A stretch of 64,000 bases of DNA from Chelatococcus asaccharovorans (GTDB lineage Bacteria > Pseudomonadota > Alphaproteobacteria > Rhizobiales > Beijerinckiaceae). The notes under the pieces are model-generated. The model saw only the letters and a list, made by a program, of their open reading frames with translations. It searched no databases and had not been told where the DNA came from. The translations under genes and the position numbers were made by a program. Where the stretch lies: positions 1 to 64,000 of the forward strand of contig NZ_QJJK01000008.1 in assembly GCF_003201475.1 (NCBI RefSeq). The letters run 5' to 3'. This document shows, in pieces, positions 1 to 8,280 of this stretch (within the stretch, counting starts at the first letter, position 1; each line of letters opens with the position of its first letter).

Positions 1-467
1 TCGCCGAAGCGGCGCGGCTGCGCGCCACGGCCGCCCTGCGGCCCGCCCTCGCCACCGAAGCGGCGGAAGAACTGCTCGAAGGGGTTGCCGGGACCGCCCA
101 TGCCGGGACCACCGAACCCGTCGTCGCCCTGGCCGCCGAACTGCTGCATGCCACTGTCGTTGCGGACGTTATCGATCGCCACCTTGACCTGCACCGAGAC
201 CACCGCCGGCTTCACCCGGTCGACGAGATCGGCAAACGAGGCTTGGCCTGGCACCGTCACCGCCGGGGCCGGCGCGATCTGCTGGGCATAGGCCGGGCCA
301 TAGGGCGGGGCCACCATCCCCTGCAGCACACCCGCCGTCCCCAGCGCCGCCAGCGCCACCGCACCCAGCAGCAGCGACTTGCGACGGTTCGTGCGCGGCG
401 AGGCCGCTCCAGCCTGGCGATCCATCCCCGACGTGGCAGGGGCCTGCGAATTGTTGTCCATCATCAT
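1..467 (-). CDS. degP: Do-like (DegP/HtrA) serine protease, N-terminal part
   Basis: Only the first 155 codons are inside the window; the gene runs off the left edge. Three consecutive ATGs (467, 464, 461) follow a GGAAAG ribosome site, so the exact start is ambiguous by one or two codons. Residues 1-30 are polar and basic, 31-50 form a hydrophobic export segment, and after the AYAQQ-type cleavage region comes SFADLVDRVKPAVVSVQV, typical of the mature N-terminus of periplasmic Do-like proteases. A Gly/Phe-rich stretch follows. The catalytic triad and PDZ domains lie outside the window. Position downstream of ccmIEFH matches the cycHJKL-degP order known from rhizobia. Role inferred: periplasmic protein quality control. 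Confidence 0.72.
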   Translation of the reverse strand, partial: MMMDNNSQAPATSGMDRQAGAASPRTNRRKSLLLGAVALAALGTAGVLQGMVAPPYGPAYAQQIAPAPAVTVPGQASFADLVDRVKPAVVSVQVKVAIDNVRNDSGMQQFGGQGDDGFGGPGMGGPGNPFEQFFRRFGGEGGPQGGRGAQPRRFG

Positions 468-665
468 CGTCTTTCCAGTCACGCTCGCAAAGACGCCCGA
501 TCCCCCTGGGCACCCATGCGCAGGGCGCGGACATCGCGCCCCTCTTCACAACCGACAATGACAAACCGCCCCTTACAGCACCCTCTCAAACCCATGAATT
601 CTTCGTAAGGTCCAATCGCACGCCGGCGCGGCAGACAGCGCATGCGCGTTCAGGGCTCCATAGCC

Positions 666-1199
666 TCACTCCGCGCCGAGAGCGGCCTTAAGCCGCGCCT
701 TTTCCTCATCGCTGAGCGGAACGGCGATCGCTTGTCTGCGCCGGCGTCTCACGCCAAGGGCGATGGCGACCGCGCCACCGCCAAGAATGAGGAATGGCGC
801 TCCCCAGAGCAGCAGGGTCGTCCCGGTCATCGGCGGCTTCAGCAGCACGAAGTCACCGTAACGCGCGACAAGAAAGGCCCGCACCTGCGCATCGCTGTCA
901 CCCGCCTTCAGGCGCTCGCGCACGAGAAGACGCAGGTCACGCGCCAGCGGCGCGTTCGAATCATCGATGGATTGATTCTGGCAGACGAGGCAGCGCAGTC
1001 CGGAGGAGATCGCGCGGGCCCGGGCCTCCAGCGTCCTGTCTGGGAGGATTTCGTCGAACTCCACGGCGCGCGCCGGCGAAAAGCCGGCGACCAGGACCAG
1101 CAGCAGGGCGATCGACAAGGCCAATGCCCCTCTCGCGCAGCGTGCCCCGCCGTCCACACGATGAGGCGCGCAATGGGCTGTAATCGACAGACCGCGCAT
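666..1199 (-). CDS. ccmH: Cytochrome c maturation protein CcmH/CycL
   Basis: 177 aa. A hydrophobic N-terminal segment (about 25-45) is followed by the thiol motif RCLVC at residues 69-73 within GLRCLVCQNQSI, the signature of the CcmH/CycL thiol-oxidoreductase domain that reduces apocytochrome c cysteines before haem ligation. A second membrane segment (about 126-150) is followed by a basic cytoplasmic tail. It is the last gene of ccmI-ccmE-ccmF-ccmH and starts 3 nt after the ccmF stop codon. The length matches the short CcmH type without a TPR domain; the TPR function is supplied by the separate CcmI. Acts on the periplasmic face of the inner membrane. Confidence 0.93.
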   Translation of the reverse strand: MRGLSITAHCAPHRVDGGARCARGALALSIALLLVLVAGFSPARAVEFDEILPDRTLEARARAISSGLRCLVCQNQSIDDSNAPLARDLRLLVRERLKAGDSDAQVRAFLVARYGDFVLLKPPMTGTTLLLWGAPFLILGGGAVAIALGVRRRRRQAIAVPLSDEEKARLKAALGAE

Positions 1200-1202
1200 C
1201 GC

Positions 1203-3179
1203 TCACTCCGCCGGAACAGCAGCGACATGTATACGGCGACGCGGCACACCCACCCGGATGCGCCGATCTGTGAGGGACAACAGGCCGCCCGCCGCCATGA
1301 TGATGGATCCCAGCCAGATCAGGGTCACATAGGGCTTCCAGTAGGCGCGCAGGCCGATGGCACCATCGGCTTCGTTGTCACCGAGGCTGACATAGAGCTG
1401 CCCGAGGCCGATCGTCATGATCCCTGCCTCGGTGGTGGGCATGCCACGCGTCGTATAGAGCCGCTTCGATGCTTCCAGCGCGCCGATGTCCCGGCCATGG
1501 TGCGAGACCATGAAGCGAGCCACCTCCTCACGATAATTGCCAAAGGCACGGGGAAAAACGCCGTCCAGGCGCAGGGAATAGGGGCCGACCTGAACGCGTC
1601 CGCCGGGCTTGACCAGCGTGATGTCTTCGGTACTCCAGGCGGAGGCCGCGATGCCGATCACGACGACACCGACGCCGGCATGGGCAAGGGTCGTTCCCCA
1701 TGCCGAACGGGGCAGGCCAACGGCGCGACGCCAGACGACCCCAAGCTGCGCGCCCTTCGGCCAGCACCGCGTGATCGTATCGGAAACGGCGCCGAAGATG
1801 ATGAAGAAGCCGAGCCCGATGCTGACGATGGCGAGGACCGGGCCGCCTTCGGTGATGGCGATCACAGCCAGGCCGGCGGCGATGGCAAGCGCGAAAGCCC
1901 CCATGAGGCGCTGTGCCGCCCCGAGCAGCTCCCCGCGTTTCCAGGCCAGCGTCTGGCCTATCGGGATGAGGAACAACAGCGGCAGCATGATCGGCAGGAA
2001 GGTCGCCTCGAAATAAGGCGCGCCAACCGAGATCTTCTCGCCCGTCAGCGATTCGAGCGCGAGCGGATAGAGCGTGCCGATGAAGACGGTCGCGCAGGCC
2101 GTCGCCAGAAAGAGGTTATTGAGGACGAGCGCCCCTTCCCTCGATACCGGCGCGAAGAGCCCTCCATGGCGCAGAAGCGGCGCGCGCCAGGCGAACAAGG
2201 CAAAGGCTCCACCGATGAAAAAGACGAGAATGCCGAGGATGAAGGCACCGCGCGCCGGATCCGTCGCGAAGGTATGAACGGAGGTCAGTACCCCGGAGCG
2301 CACCAGAAACGTGCCGAGCAACGACAGCGAGAAACCGACGATGGCGAGAAGGATCGTCCAGACCTTCAAGGCATCACGCTTTTCCATGACGACGGTGGAG
2401 TGCAGCAATGCCGTTGCCGCGAGCCACGGCATGAAGGAGGCGTTCTCGACCGGGTCCCAGAACCACCAGCCGCCCCATCCGAGCTCGTAATAGGCCCAGT
2501 AGGAGCCCATTGCGATGCCAAGCGTCAGGAAGACCCAGGCCGTCAAGGTCCAGGGCCGCACCGCCCTCGCCCATAGGGCATCGATGCGCCCCTCGATCAG
2601 GGCGGCAGCCGCGAAAGAGAAGGAAATCGAGATGCCGACATAGCCGATGTAGAGAAGCGGCGGATGAATCGCGAGCCCGATATCCTGCAGGATCGGGTTG
2701 AGGTCCTGGCCCTCGAAGGGCGCGGGATTGACGCGCGTGAAGGGATTGGACGAGACGAGAAGGAACAGCAGGAAGGCGGCGGCGATCAAGGCCTGAACGC
2801 TCAGCGTCAGGGCCCTGAGGCGCAGCGGCAGCGTGTGACGTGCGGTGGCGACCAGCGCCGCGAATAGCGCGAGAATAAAGACCCACAGCAGCATGGAACC
2901 CTCGTGGTTCCCCCACACGCCGCTGATCTTGTAGAGCGTGGGCTTCAACGTGTGCGAGTTCTCGACGACGTTCAGGACGGAGAAATCCGACGTGACGTAA
3001 GCGTGCACCAGCGCGAGAAAGGCAAAAGCCACGGCCGCAAACGTCCCGAGAGCCGCGGGCCCCGCCACGTTCATCAGCGGCTCGTCATTGGCGAGCGCGC
3101 CCCAGAGCGGCAGGATGAACTGCACAAGAGACAGCGCAAGAGCGAGCGTCAGCGCGAAATGGCCGAGTTCGACGATCAT
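1203..3179 (-). CDS. ccmF: Haem lyase subunit CcmF/CycK
   Basis: 658 aa, strongly hydrophobic with many transmembrane segments throughout. The WWD haem-handling domain is visible at about residues 234-252 (GWGGWWFWDPVENASFMPW), and WGNHEGSMLLW at about 89-99 is the other conserved CcmF block. With CcmH and CcmI it forms the System I complex that attaches haem b, delivered by CcmE, to CxxCH cytochromes c. The start overlaps the stop of ccmE by 4 nt (ATGA type), consistent with translational coupling. The cognate ccmABC export genes are not in this window. Confidence 0.95.
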   Translation of the reverse strand: MIVELGHFALTLALALSLVQFILPLWGALANDEPLMNVAGPAALGTFAAVAFAFLALVHAYVTSDFSVLNVVENSHTLKPTLYKISGVWGNHEGSMLLWVFILALFAALVATARHTLPLRLRALTLSVQALIAAAFLLFLLVSSNPFTRVNPAPFEGQDLNPILQDIGLAIHPPLLYIGYVGISISFSFAAAALIEGRIDALWARAVRPWTLTAWVFLTLGIAMGSYWAYYELGWGGWWFWDPVENASFMPWLAATALLHSTVVMEKRDALKVWTILLAIVGFSLSLLGTFLVRSGVLTSVHTFATDPARGAFILGILVFFIGGAFALFAWRAPLLRHGGLFAPVSREGALVLNNLFLATACATVFIGTLYPLALESLTGEKISVGAPYFEATFLPIMLPLLFLIPIGQTLAWKRGELLGAAQRLMGAFALAIAAGLAVIAITEGGPVLAIVSIGLGFFIIFGAVSDTITRCWPKGAQLGVVWRRAVGLPRSAWGTTLAHAGVGVVVIGIAASAWSTEDITLVKPGGRVQVGPYSLRLDGVFPRAFGNYREEVARFMVSHHGRDIGALEASKRLYTTRGMPTTEAGIMTIGLGQLYVSLGDNEADGAIGLRAYWKPYVTLIWLGSIIMAAGGLLSLTDRRIRVGVPRRRIHVAAVPAE

Positions 3180-3640
3180 TGCGTCGCTCCGGCCGGATCC
3201 GCATCGCCCGTATGTTGCCAGAGACCCTGCTTCTTCAAGGTGTCGGCAACCTCGCGCGGCATGTAGCGCTCGTCATGCTTGGCGAGCACACTGTCGGCCG
3301 TGAAACGCCTGTCCGGGCCGAGCACGCCTTCCGCCACCACGCCCTGTCCCTCGCGGAAGAGATCCGGCAGCATGCCTGTGTAGTTTACCGTGATGGCGTG
3401 ATTGGCATCCTTGACCACGAAAACGACCCGTTGGCCGGGCTCCCGCACGATCGAGCCCTCGGCGACAAGTCCGCCGAGCCGCAGGCGCGTGCCGGGCTTG
3501 ATATCCATCGTCACAATATCGCTCGGCGCACGGAAAAAGACGATCGTGTCCCGCATGGCAGTGAGGACGAGCGCCAGCGCAACGGCGATGATCGCGCCAC
3601 CGGCGGCGATCAAGGTGAGGCGGCGTTGCTTACGTGTCAT
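3176..3640 (-). CDS. ccmE: Haem chaperone CcmE/CycJ
   Basis: 154 aa. One N-terminal membrane anchor (about 8-28) precedes a periplasmic OB-fold domain. The covalent haem-binding histidine is H122 in SVLAKHDERYMPREV, the conserved LAKHDExYxPxE block of CcmE. It receives haem from CcmC and passes it to CcmF. It lies between ccmI and ccmF in the same orientation and overlaps ccmF by 4 nt. Length and motif spacing are normal for the family. Confidence 0.95.
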   Translation of the reverse strand: MTRKQRRLTLIAAGGAIIAVALALVLTAMRDTIVFFRAPSDIVTMDIKPGTRLRLGGLVAEGSIVREPGQRVVFVVKDANHAITVNYTGMLPDLFREGQGVVAEGVLGPDRRFTADSVLAKHDERYMPREVADTLKKQGLWQHTGDADPAGATQ

Positions 3641-3733
3641 CGGCGCTCGCGATCATGGCAATGAATATTCTGGGGCGCCGCGCGGAGTGATGCAACGTCG
3701 CGGGTATACGAGGCATTCGGCGCCCGGAGCGCG

Positions 3734-4840
3734 TCACGGCTTTTGCTCCCCTGAAGGTCGGCTTAACGCTTCCGCCAAAGGCTCCAGTTCAGCCAGAGCC
3801 GCCTTGTCATCCTTGAAGCGATCCCTTGCTTTCGAGAGCGCAGAGAGGGCTTCGGCGCGTGCACCGAGCACGATCTGCGAACGCACGAGCCTCACCCACT
3901 CGTCAATGCGGCCACCCTCCGCTTCCAGTCGCGCCGCCAAGCCGGCCACCATACCGCGGATCGCCTCATTGCGCTCCGCATCCGGCAAGCGCGCAATCGC
4001 GTCTGCCGGTGCATTGCGCGCGAGCCTGGCAATATGCGTATCGACGGTCGGGACCCACGGCTCGTCCTTCCCGGCATCGCCACGCAGGGCGCGGAACAAC
4101 CGCAAGGCCTCATCCACACGGCCGTCCTGCTCGGCCGCCAAGGCCACATAGTAGCGGGCCTTCGCAAGGCGCGGCTCCTGCGCCAGCGCGGCCTTGAAAT
4201 TCTCCAGGGCATCCGCGGTCACGAGCCCACCGCTGTTCAGCACCTGCGCCTCGCCGAGGTCGGCGCGGCGTGCCGCGTTGTCGCCCTCCAGACGCAGCGA
4301 CGCGCTATAGGCCTTAACCGCATCGTCCACGCGGCCCATGCGGACGTAGATCGGCGCAAGGATCGTCCAGCCGCGCCCATCGTCCGGTGCGTTCGCGAGA
4401 TGCGCCTCAATCCGCGCCACGGCCTGCTGCAAATCCATCTGCGCCGAATCGGACAGCCGGCCGGACAACGGTGCAGCCGGCAGATGCGGGGATCCGCGCA
4501 GGCTGTAGAAGGCAAGCGAGACAAGCGGAATCATAGATAGGGCGACAGCCGAAGCCGCGCGCCTGCGCCTCAGGGCGAGTTCGCCCTGGGCCGGTGATTT
4601 TGCCGGCCCACCCGCCACCGTCCTGAGGAAGCGCCGCCCGACTTCCGCAATCGCCACGTCCTTGTCCGCCGGCGAGAGAAAGCCCCGCGCCACATCACGT
4701 TCGATTTCGCGGATCTGATCTTTGACGAACGACTTCTCTCCTGTCGACGGACCGCCGGCAGCGAGCGGCCGCGACAGCGGCCAGAGCACTGCCAAGATCG
4801 CAGCGCCCATCATTGAAGCGAAGAGAAGCCAAAGCACCAT
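3734..4840 (-). CDS. ccmI: Cytochrome c biogenesis TPR protein CcmI/CycH
   Basis: 368 aa. Residues 1-25 form a membrane anchor, and FVKDQIREIERDVARGFLS (about 38-56) is the typical CcmI cytoplasmic loop. A second membrane segment at about 97-113 is followed by TPR-like helices (about 130-300) that bind apocytochrome c C-termini. It is the first gene of the ccmIEFH operon. About 93 bp separate it from ccmE, so ccmE might also be read from an internal promoter, although none is obvious. The ribosome site is weak. Confidence 0.92.
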   Translation of the reverse strand: MVLWLLFASMMGAAILAVLWPLSRPLAAGGPSTGEKSFVKDQIREIERDVARGFLSPADKDVAIAEVGRRFLRTVAGGPAKSPAQGELALRRRRAASAVALSMIPLVSLAFYSLRGSPHLPAAPLSGRLSDSAQMDLQQAVARIEAHLANAPDDGRGWTILAPIYVRMGRVDDAVKAYSASLRLEGDNAARRADLGEAQVLNSGGLVTADALENFKAALAQEPRLAKARYYVALAAEQDGRVDEALRLFRALRGDAGKDEPWVPTVDTHIARLARNAPADAIARLPDAERNEAIRGMVAGLAARLEAEGGRIDEWVRLVRSQIVLGARAEALSALSKARDRFKDDKAALAELEPLAEALSRPSGEQKP

Positions 4841-5316
4841 GCAGTCTTCTGTACAGCAGTCGGACGGGCGACTTCAGGGCAGGATCGGGCGACATACTGT
4901 CGCGGGGCATTTTGTGAGCGATATCAGGCTGTTACTCGACAGGCAGGCGACTACCGGCCGAGCCCGCCATGGCGCATCCCGTCGAGGGCCAATTCTCGTC
5001 GCCGAAGGGTCTCGTATGGATCGGCCTGGGTATCACAGCGATCCAATTCGTTCCGAAACCTTAAATAGTGAAGATCCATCCGGATAAGAGAAAGCAAAAG
5101 CTGAATCATCGACGGCAACGACTAGAGCATTTTCGAGCGAAGTGGACACCGGTTCGCGTGAAGAAAATGCGCTAAAACAAAGACATGGAGCATTTTCGCG
5201 ATTCGGAGAAACGCGAAAATGCTCTTGCGGCGATATTGTACCCGTTACTGGACAAGAGAGCATCAATACCTATCATATCAACGCGCGTAACGTCGTCACG
5301 TGGGATATAGGGTATC
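4841..5316. other. 476-bp intergenic region with dispersed repeat
   Basis: This gap lies between ccmI and the histidine kinase gene, both on the minus strand. It contains the rhizobial-type interspersed repeat (listed separately) and moderately AT-rich flanks at 5050-5110 and 5225-5320 that could hold the ccmI promoter. Short open frames crossing the repeat are not supported by codon usage or a ribosome site. Confidence 0.6.
5125..5224. repeat. Dispersed intergenic palindromic repeat, about 100 bp
   Basis: The unit begins and ends with GAGCATTTTCG-type sequence. Its right part is a perfect 13-bp stem: GAGCATTTTCGCG at 5188-5200 pairs with CGCGAAAATGCTC at 5212-5224 across an 11-nt loop. The left part (5125-5172) carries a diverged copy of the same motif followed by GTGGACACCGGTTCGCGTG. 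From memory this resembles repeats scattered between genes in many Hyphomicrobiales chromosomes. It could also act as a terminator or mRNA-stabilising hairpin downstream of the kinase gene. Confidence 0.7.
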
Positions 5317-6699
5317 TTAGATGGCCGGCAGCGTCAGTATCGCGCGCAGCCCCCCGAGTGGAGCATCCTCCAGCTTGAGCGAGCCGTCATAAAGCCCGGC
5401 GAGTTCCACAACGATCGCCAGACCAAGGCCCGAGCCCGGCTTCGACTCGTCCAGACGTCGGCCGCGGCGCAACACCTCCGAGCGCGCCTCGGCCGCCAGG
5501 CCCGGACCATCGTCGTCGATCGTCACGACGAGCATGGAACGCTCGCCGCTCGCCTCCAGCTCGGCGCGGACCTCGACCTGCGACCCCGCCCATTTGCAGG
5601 CGTTGTCCATAAGGTTGCCGACCATGGCCTCGAAATCCTGCCGCTCGCCGCGGAAGCGGATACCGGCCGGCACGACGATACTGACGGCAATATCGCGCTG
5701 TCGATAGATGCGTTCGAGGGCGCGCTGCAGCCCTTCGATCACCGGCAGGATCTCGGTGATCGATCCGAGGGCACCCGCGAGCGCCGCCGCGCGCGCGCGA
5801 TCGAGATAATAGCTCACCTGATCGCGCATGATGGCGGCCTGCACGCGCACCGTATCCGCCAAGGGGCCGCGATTTGCATCGGCCTCGTTCAGGATGACGC
5901 TGAGCGGGGTTTTCAGCGCATGCGCCAGATTGCCGACATGGGTGCGTGCCCGCTCGAGGATCTCGCGATTGGCCTCGATCAACACATTGAGCTCGTCGGC
6001 CAGCGGGGCAATGTCTTTCGGGAAGGTACCCTCGATACGCGCCGCGTCGCCGCGCCACACATCCCCAACGGCACTGCGCAGCCGCACCAGCGGCCGCAGG
6101 CCGAAACGGACCTGAGCCAACGTGATGACGGCCAGCGCGAGCCCGAGCGATACGAACGTGAACGCCAGGATAATTCCGAAACGCCGCGTTTCGGCATCGA
6201 TTTCATCGGCCGGCGCGGCAACGGTCACGCGGTAGCTGCCTTCCTCGCCGAGATCGATCACCCGCTCGATGGTGCGCAGCTGTCGCTCGTCGGGACCCGC
6301 GACATAGGCTTTGCGGATCGCGCCGGCCTGTTCACCGCGCTTCGTCGGCAGTTCCGCAAGTTGGCCCCCAAACAGCGAGCGGGACGTGCGAATTTCCGCG
6401 TCGCCGGCAATGCGGGCAACCTGCCAATACCATCCCGATAAAGGCAGATCGAACCGCGGCTCGGCTGTAACGGCGATTTCCTTGCGATCGAACGGTCCGG
6501 GGAGAGCCAGATCCGAAACGAGATCGGTGAGATAGACATTCAGGCGTTCGTCGAAACCGCCCTCGGTCGTTTGACGATAGAGCGTGGACAGAACCGATCC
6601 GGCGATCGCGAGGATGATGATGCTCAGCAGCCCGCCCGACCACAGCAGGCGCGCGGCGATCGAGCGGGGCGGCAATGTGGCGAAGAGCTTGCGGCGCAT
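5317..6699 (-). CDS. PhoQ/FeuQ-like sensor histidine kinase
   Basis: 460 aa. Two membrane segments (about 18-40 and 173-196) flank a periplasmic sensor of about 130 residues, followed by a HAMP-like linker (about 197-247). The dimerisation domain has the phospho-accepting H260 in LAHALKTPLSVI. The ATP-binding domain shows the N box (GNLMDNACKWA, about 361-371), G1 (DDDGPGL) and G2 (GSGLGLAI). The ALKTPLS form of the H box is typical of PhoQ-like kinases. The response regulator lies 115 bp upstream in the same orientation. Ligand unknown; divalent cations or osmolarity are possibilities by analogy with PhoQ or FeuQ. Confidence 0.88.
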   Translation of the reverse strand: MRRKLFATLPPRSIAARLLWSGGLLSIIILAIAGSVLSTLYRQTTEGGFDERLNVYLTDLVSDLALPGPFDRKEIAVTAEPRFDLPLSGWYWQVARIAGDAEIRTSRSLFGGQLAELPTKRGEQAGAIRKAYVAGPDERQLRTIERVIDLGEEGSYRVTVAAPADEIDAETRRFGIILAFTFVSLGLALAVITLAQVRFGLRPLVRLRSAVGDVWRGDAARIEGTFPKDIAPLADELNVLIEANREILERARTHVGNLAHALKTPLSVILNEADANRGPLADTVRVQAAIMRDQVSYYLDRARAAALAGALGSITEILPVIEGLQRALERIYRQRDIAVSIVVPAGIRFRGERQDFEAMVGNLMDNACKWAGSQVEVRAELEASGERSMLVVTIDDDGPGLAAEARSEVLRRGRRLDESKPGSGLGLAIVVELAGLYDGSLKLEDAPLGGLRAILTLPAI

Positions 6700-6814
6700 C
6701 AGACCAGTCGGCTTGGCGGGGGCAGCGCCGGCCGTCCGGCGCCGCCGCGATGATCGGTGGCCGAGAGGCCGTCAGGGTGCAGCATGGGCTGCCGAACACG
6801 ATGAGCGGGACTGG

Positions 6815-7483
6815 TCATGCCGCGTCGGGAGGCTGCAGCAGATATCCAAGCCCGCGGACCGTCTGGATGACGTCCACGCCGAGCTTGCGCCGGAGACGTC
6901 CGACGAAGACTTCGATCGTATTCGAATCACGGTCGAAATCCTGGTCGTAGAGATGCTCGACCAGTTCGCTGCGGGAGATGACGCGACCGGTATGGTGCAT
7001 GAGATAGGCCAGGAGACGGTACTCGTGAGAGGTGAGCTTGACGGCCGCGCCGTCGACCACGACGCGCCCCGAACGCGTATCGAGCCGCACCGGCCCACAG
7101 GACAATTCGCTCGTCGCATGCCCCGCCGCGCGGCGCAGCAGGGCTCTCACCCGCGCCAGCACCTCCTCCATGTGGAAGGGTTTTGCGACATAGTCGTCAG
7201 CACCGGCATCGAAGCCCTGCACCTTGTCACTCCAGCGATCACGTGCGGTTAGAATGAGGACCGGCATGGTACGGCCGGCCGCACGCCAGGCCTGGAGCAC
7301 CGCAATGCCGTCAACGGTGGGCAGTCCCATGTCGAGGACGATCGCATCGTAAGGCTCCGTCTCACCGAGGAACTGACCTTCCGCACCGTCGAAAGCCTTG
7401 TCGACAACATATCCCGCTTGCGTCAGCGCATCGAAAAGCTGGCGGTTGATGTCTCTGTCGTCCTCAACGATCAAGATTCGCAC
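6815..7483 (-). CDS. OmpR-family response regulator, PhoP/FeuP-like
   Basis: 222 aa. The receiver domain (about 1-115) has the acidic pair ED at 7-8, phospho-acceptor D51 in AIVLDMGLP and the conserved K101. A winged-helix DNA-binding domain follows (about 125-220; SHEYRLLAYLMHHTGRVIS and NTIEVFVGRLRRKLG). It is the first gene of a pair with the downstream kinase and lies downstream of a secreted PepSY-like gene in the same orientation, an arrangement common for PhoPQ-like systems. No operator could be identified by eye. Confidence 0.9.
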   Translation of the reverse strand: MRILIVEDDRDINRQLFDALTQAGYVVDKAFDGAEGQFLGETEPYDAIVLDMGLPTVDGIAVLQAWRAAGRTMPVLILTARDRWSDKVQGFDAGADDYVAKPFHMEEVLARVRALLRRAAGHATSELSCGPVRLDTRSGRVVVDGAAVKLTSHEYRLLAYLMHHTGRVISRSELVEHLYDQDFDRDSNTIEVFVGRLRRKLGVDVIQTVRGLGYLLQPPDAA

Positions 7484-7540
7484 GGATTTGTCCTACCTGG
7501 TAAGGCACTGCTTCGGATCGCCTTTGTAACGTCGCGACAC

Positions 7541-7990
7541 TTACAGGCTCGCCTTCCCGGGCGCTCTCTCTGTGGGAGCTTCCGCATCCGGGAGATGCTC
7601 ATTGACCGGCCTGGCGCTCTTTTTCTGGCCCGCCTGTTCCCGGCGTCGCATGACCCGGCCTGTCACGGCATCCAATGTCAGGCGAACCACCTTTCCGTCA
7701 GGCCGCAATATGGCGAACTGATAGATGAAGCCGGTTTCGCGCCGGCATAGGCGGGCCAGGACCGCCTGTCCCCCGCCCGTCGATGCCCGCGCCGCGCGCA
7801 ACGCCGCGGCCGGGGAAATCACCAGTTTCTGGGCCACCGCCTCCCGTGTTTCCTTGGCGGAAAGACATTGGAACGCCGCGTGCGACGTCCCGGGCGCACC
7901 AATGACGGCGAGGTGCAGGACCACGATAGCGAGGACGTGGCGCCAAAGGTTGCTCGCCCTAGTGGTTCGTTTCCGACATTTGCCTCCCAT
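7541..7990 (-). CDS. Small exported PepSY-like protein
   Basis: 149 aa from ATG 7990. The N-terminus is basic, then hydrophobic (VLAIVVLHLAVIGAPGTSHA, about 19-38), which reads as a cleaved signal peptide. The mature part resembles a PepSY domain (LSAKETREAVAQKLVIS ... YQFAILRPDGKVVRLTLDAVTG) followed by a charged tail. PepSY proteins often inhibit peptidases or act next to PhoPQ-type systems, and the kinase/regulator pair lies immediately downstream. The start codon lies in the loop of a long inverted repeat (7962-8032). The frame is open further upstream, but that extension lacks a plausible start and looks non-coding. Confidence 0.68.
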   Translation of the reverse strand: MGGKCRKRTTRASNLWRHVLAIVVLHLAVIGAPGTSHAAFQCLSAKETREAVAQKLVISPAAALRAARASTGGGQAVLARLCRRETGFIYQFAILRPDGKVVRLTLDAVTGRVMRRREQAGQKKSARPVNEHLPDAEAPTERAPGKASL

Positions 7991-8032
7991 TTGTATCAGC
8001 CCCAAGAGCAAATGTCGGAAACAGAGAACCAC
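7962..8032 (-). promoter_or_regulatory. Inverted repeat enclosing ribosome site and start codon
   Basis: The arms GTGGTTC-GTTTCCGACATTTGC (7962-7983) and GCAAATGTCGGAAAC-AGA-GAACCAC (8008-8032) are complementary over 22 bp with one 3-nt bulge, around a 24-nt loop. In the minus-strand transcript the loop contains a GGGG-type ribosome site and the ATG at 7990. This suggests a translation-controlling hairpin, or alternatively a protein-binding site in DNA. Confidence 0.5.
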
Positions 8033-8280
8033 CAGGATGTTTATGATTCGCGTGGAATTTTCGAATTGGACATTCGGTCTCGAGGCCGACATCGAGCGGG
8101 TACCGAAGGTCAAATTCACCCCACTCGGAAGCCGCTTCCGAAGGAACGGCCCGCAGGACAGGACAGGGAACTTGGCCACGGGTGGCAGCTTGATCATGGA
8201 TCTCCAACATCAGCAGCGCATCGCGGAACCGATTTGCCCTATTCATCTCACGCCTCGACCCTTGCTTGCAAATGCAGCAA

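Noticed and set aside
642-2576. A 644-codon plus-strand frame opposite ccmH/ccmF
   Set aside because: Composition is typical of an antisense shadow and no motif is seen; ccmF and ccmH on the other strand are certain.
5033-5266. A 77-codon minus-strand frame in the gap upstream of ccmI
   Set aside because: It runs across the dispersed palindromic repeat and has no ribosome site; such repeats often give chance frames.
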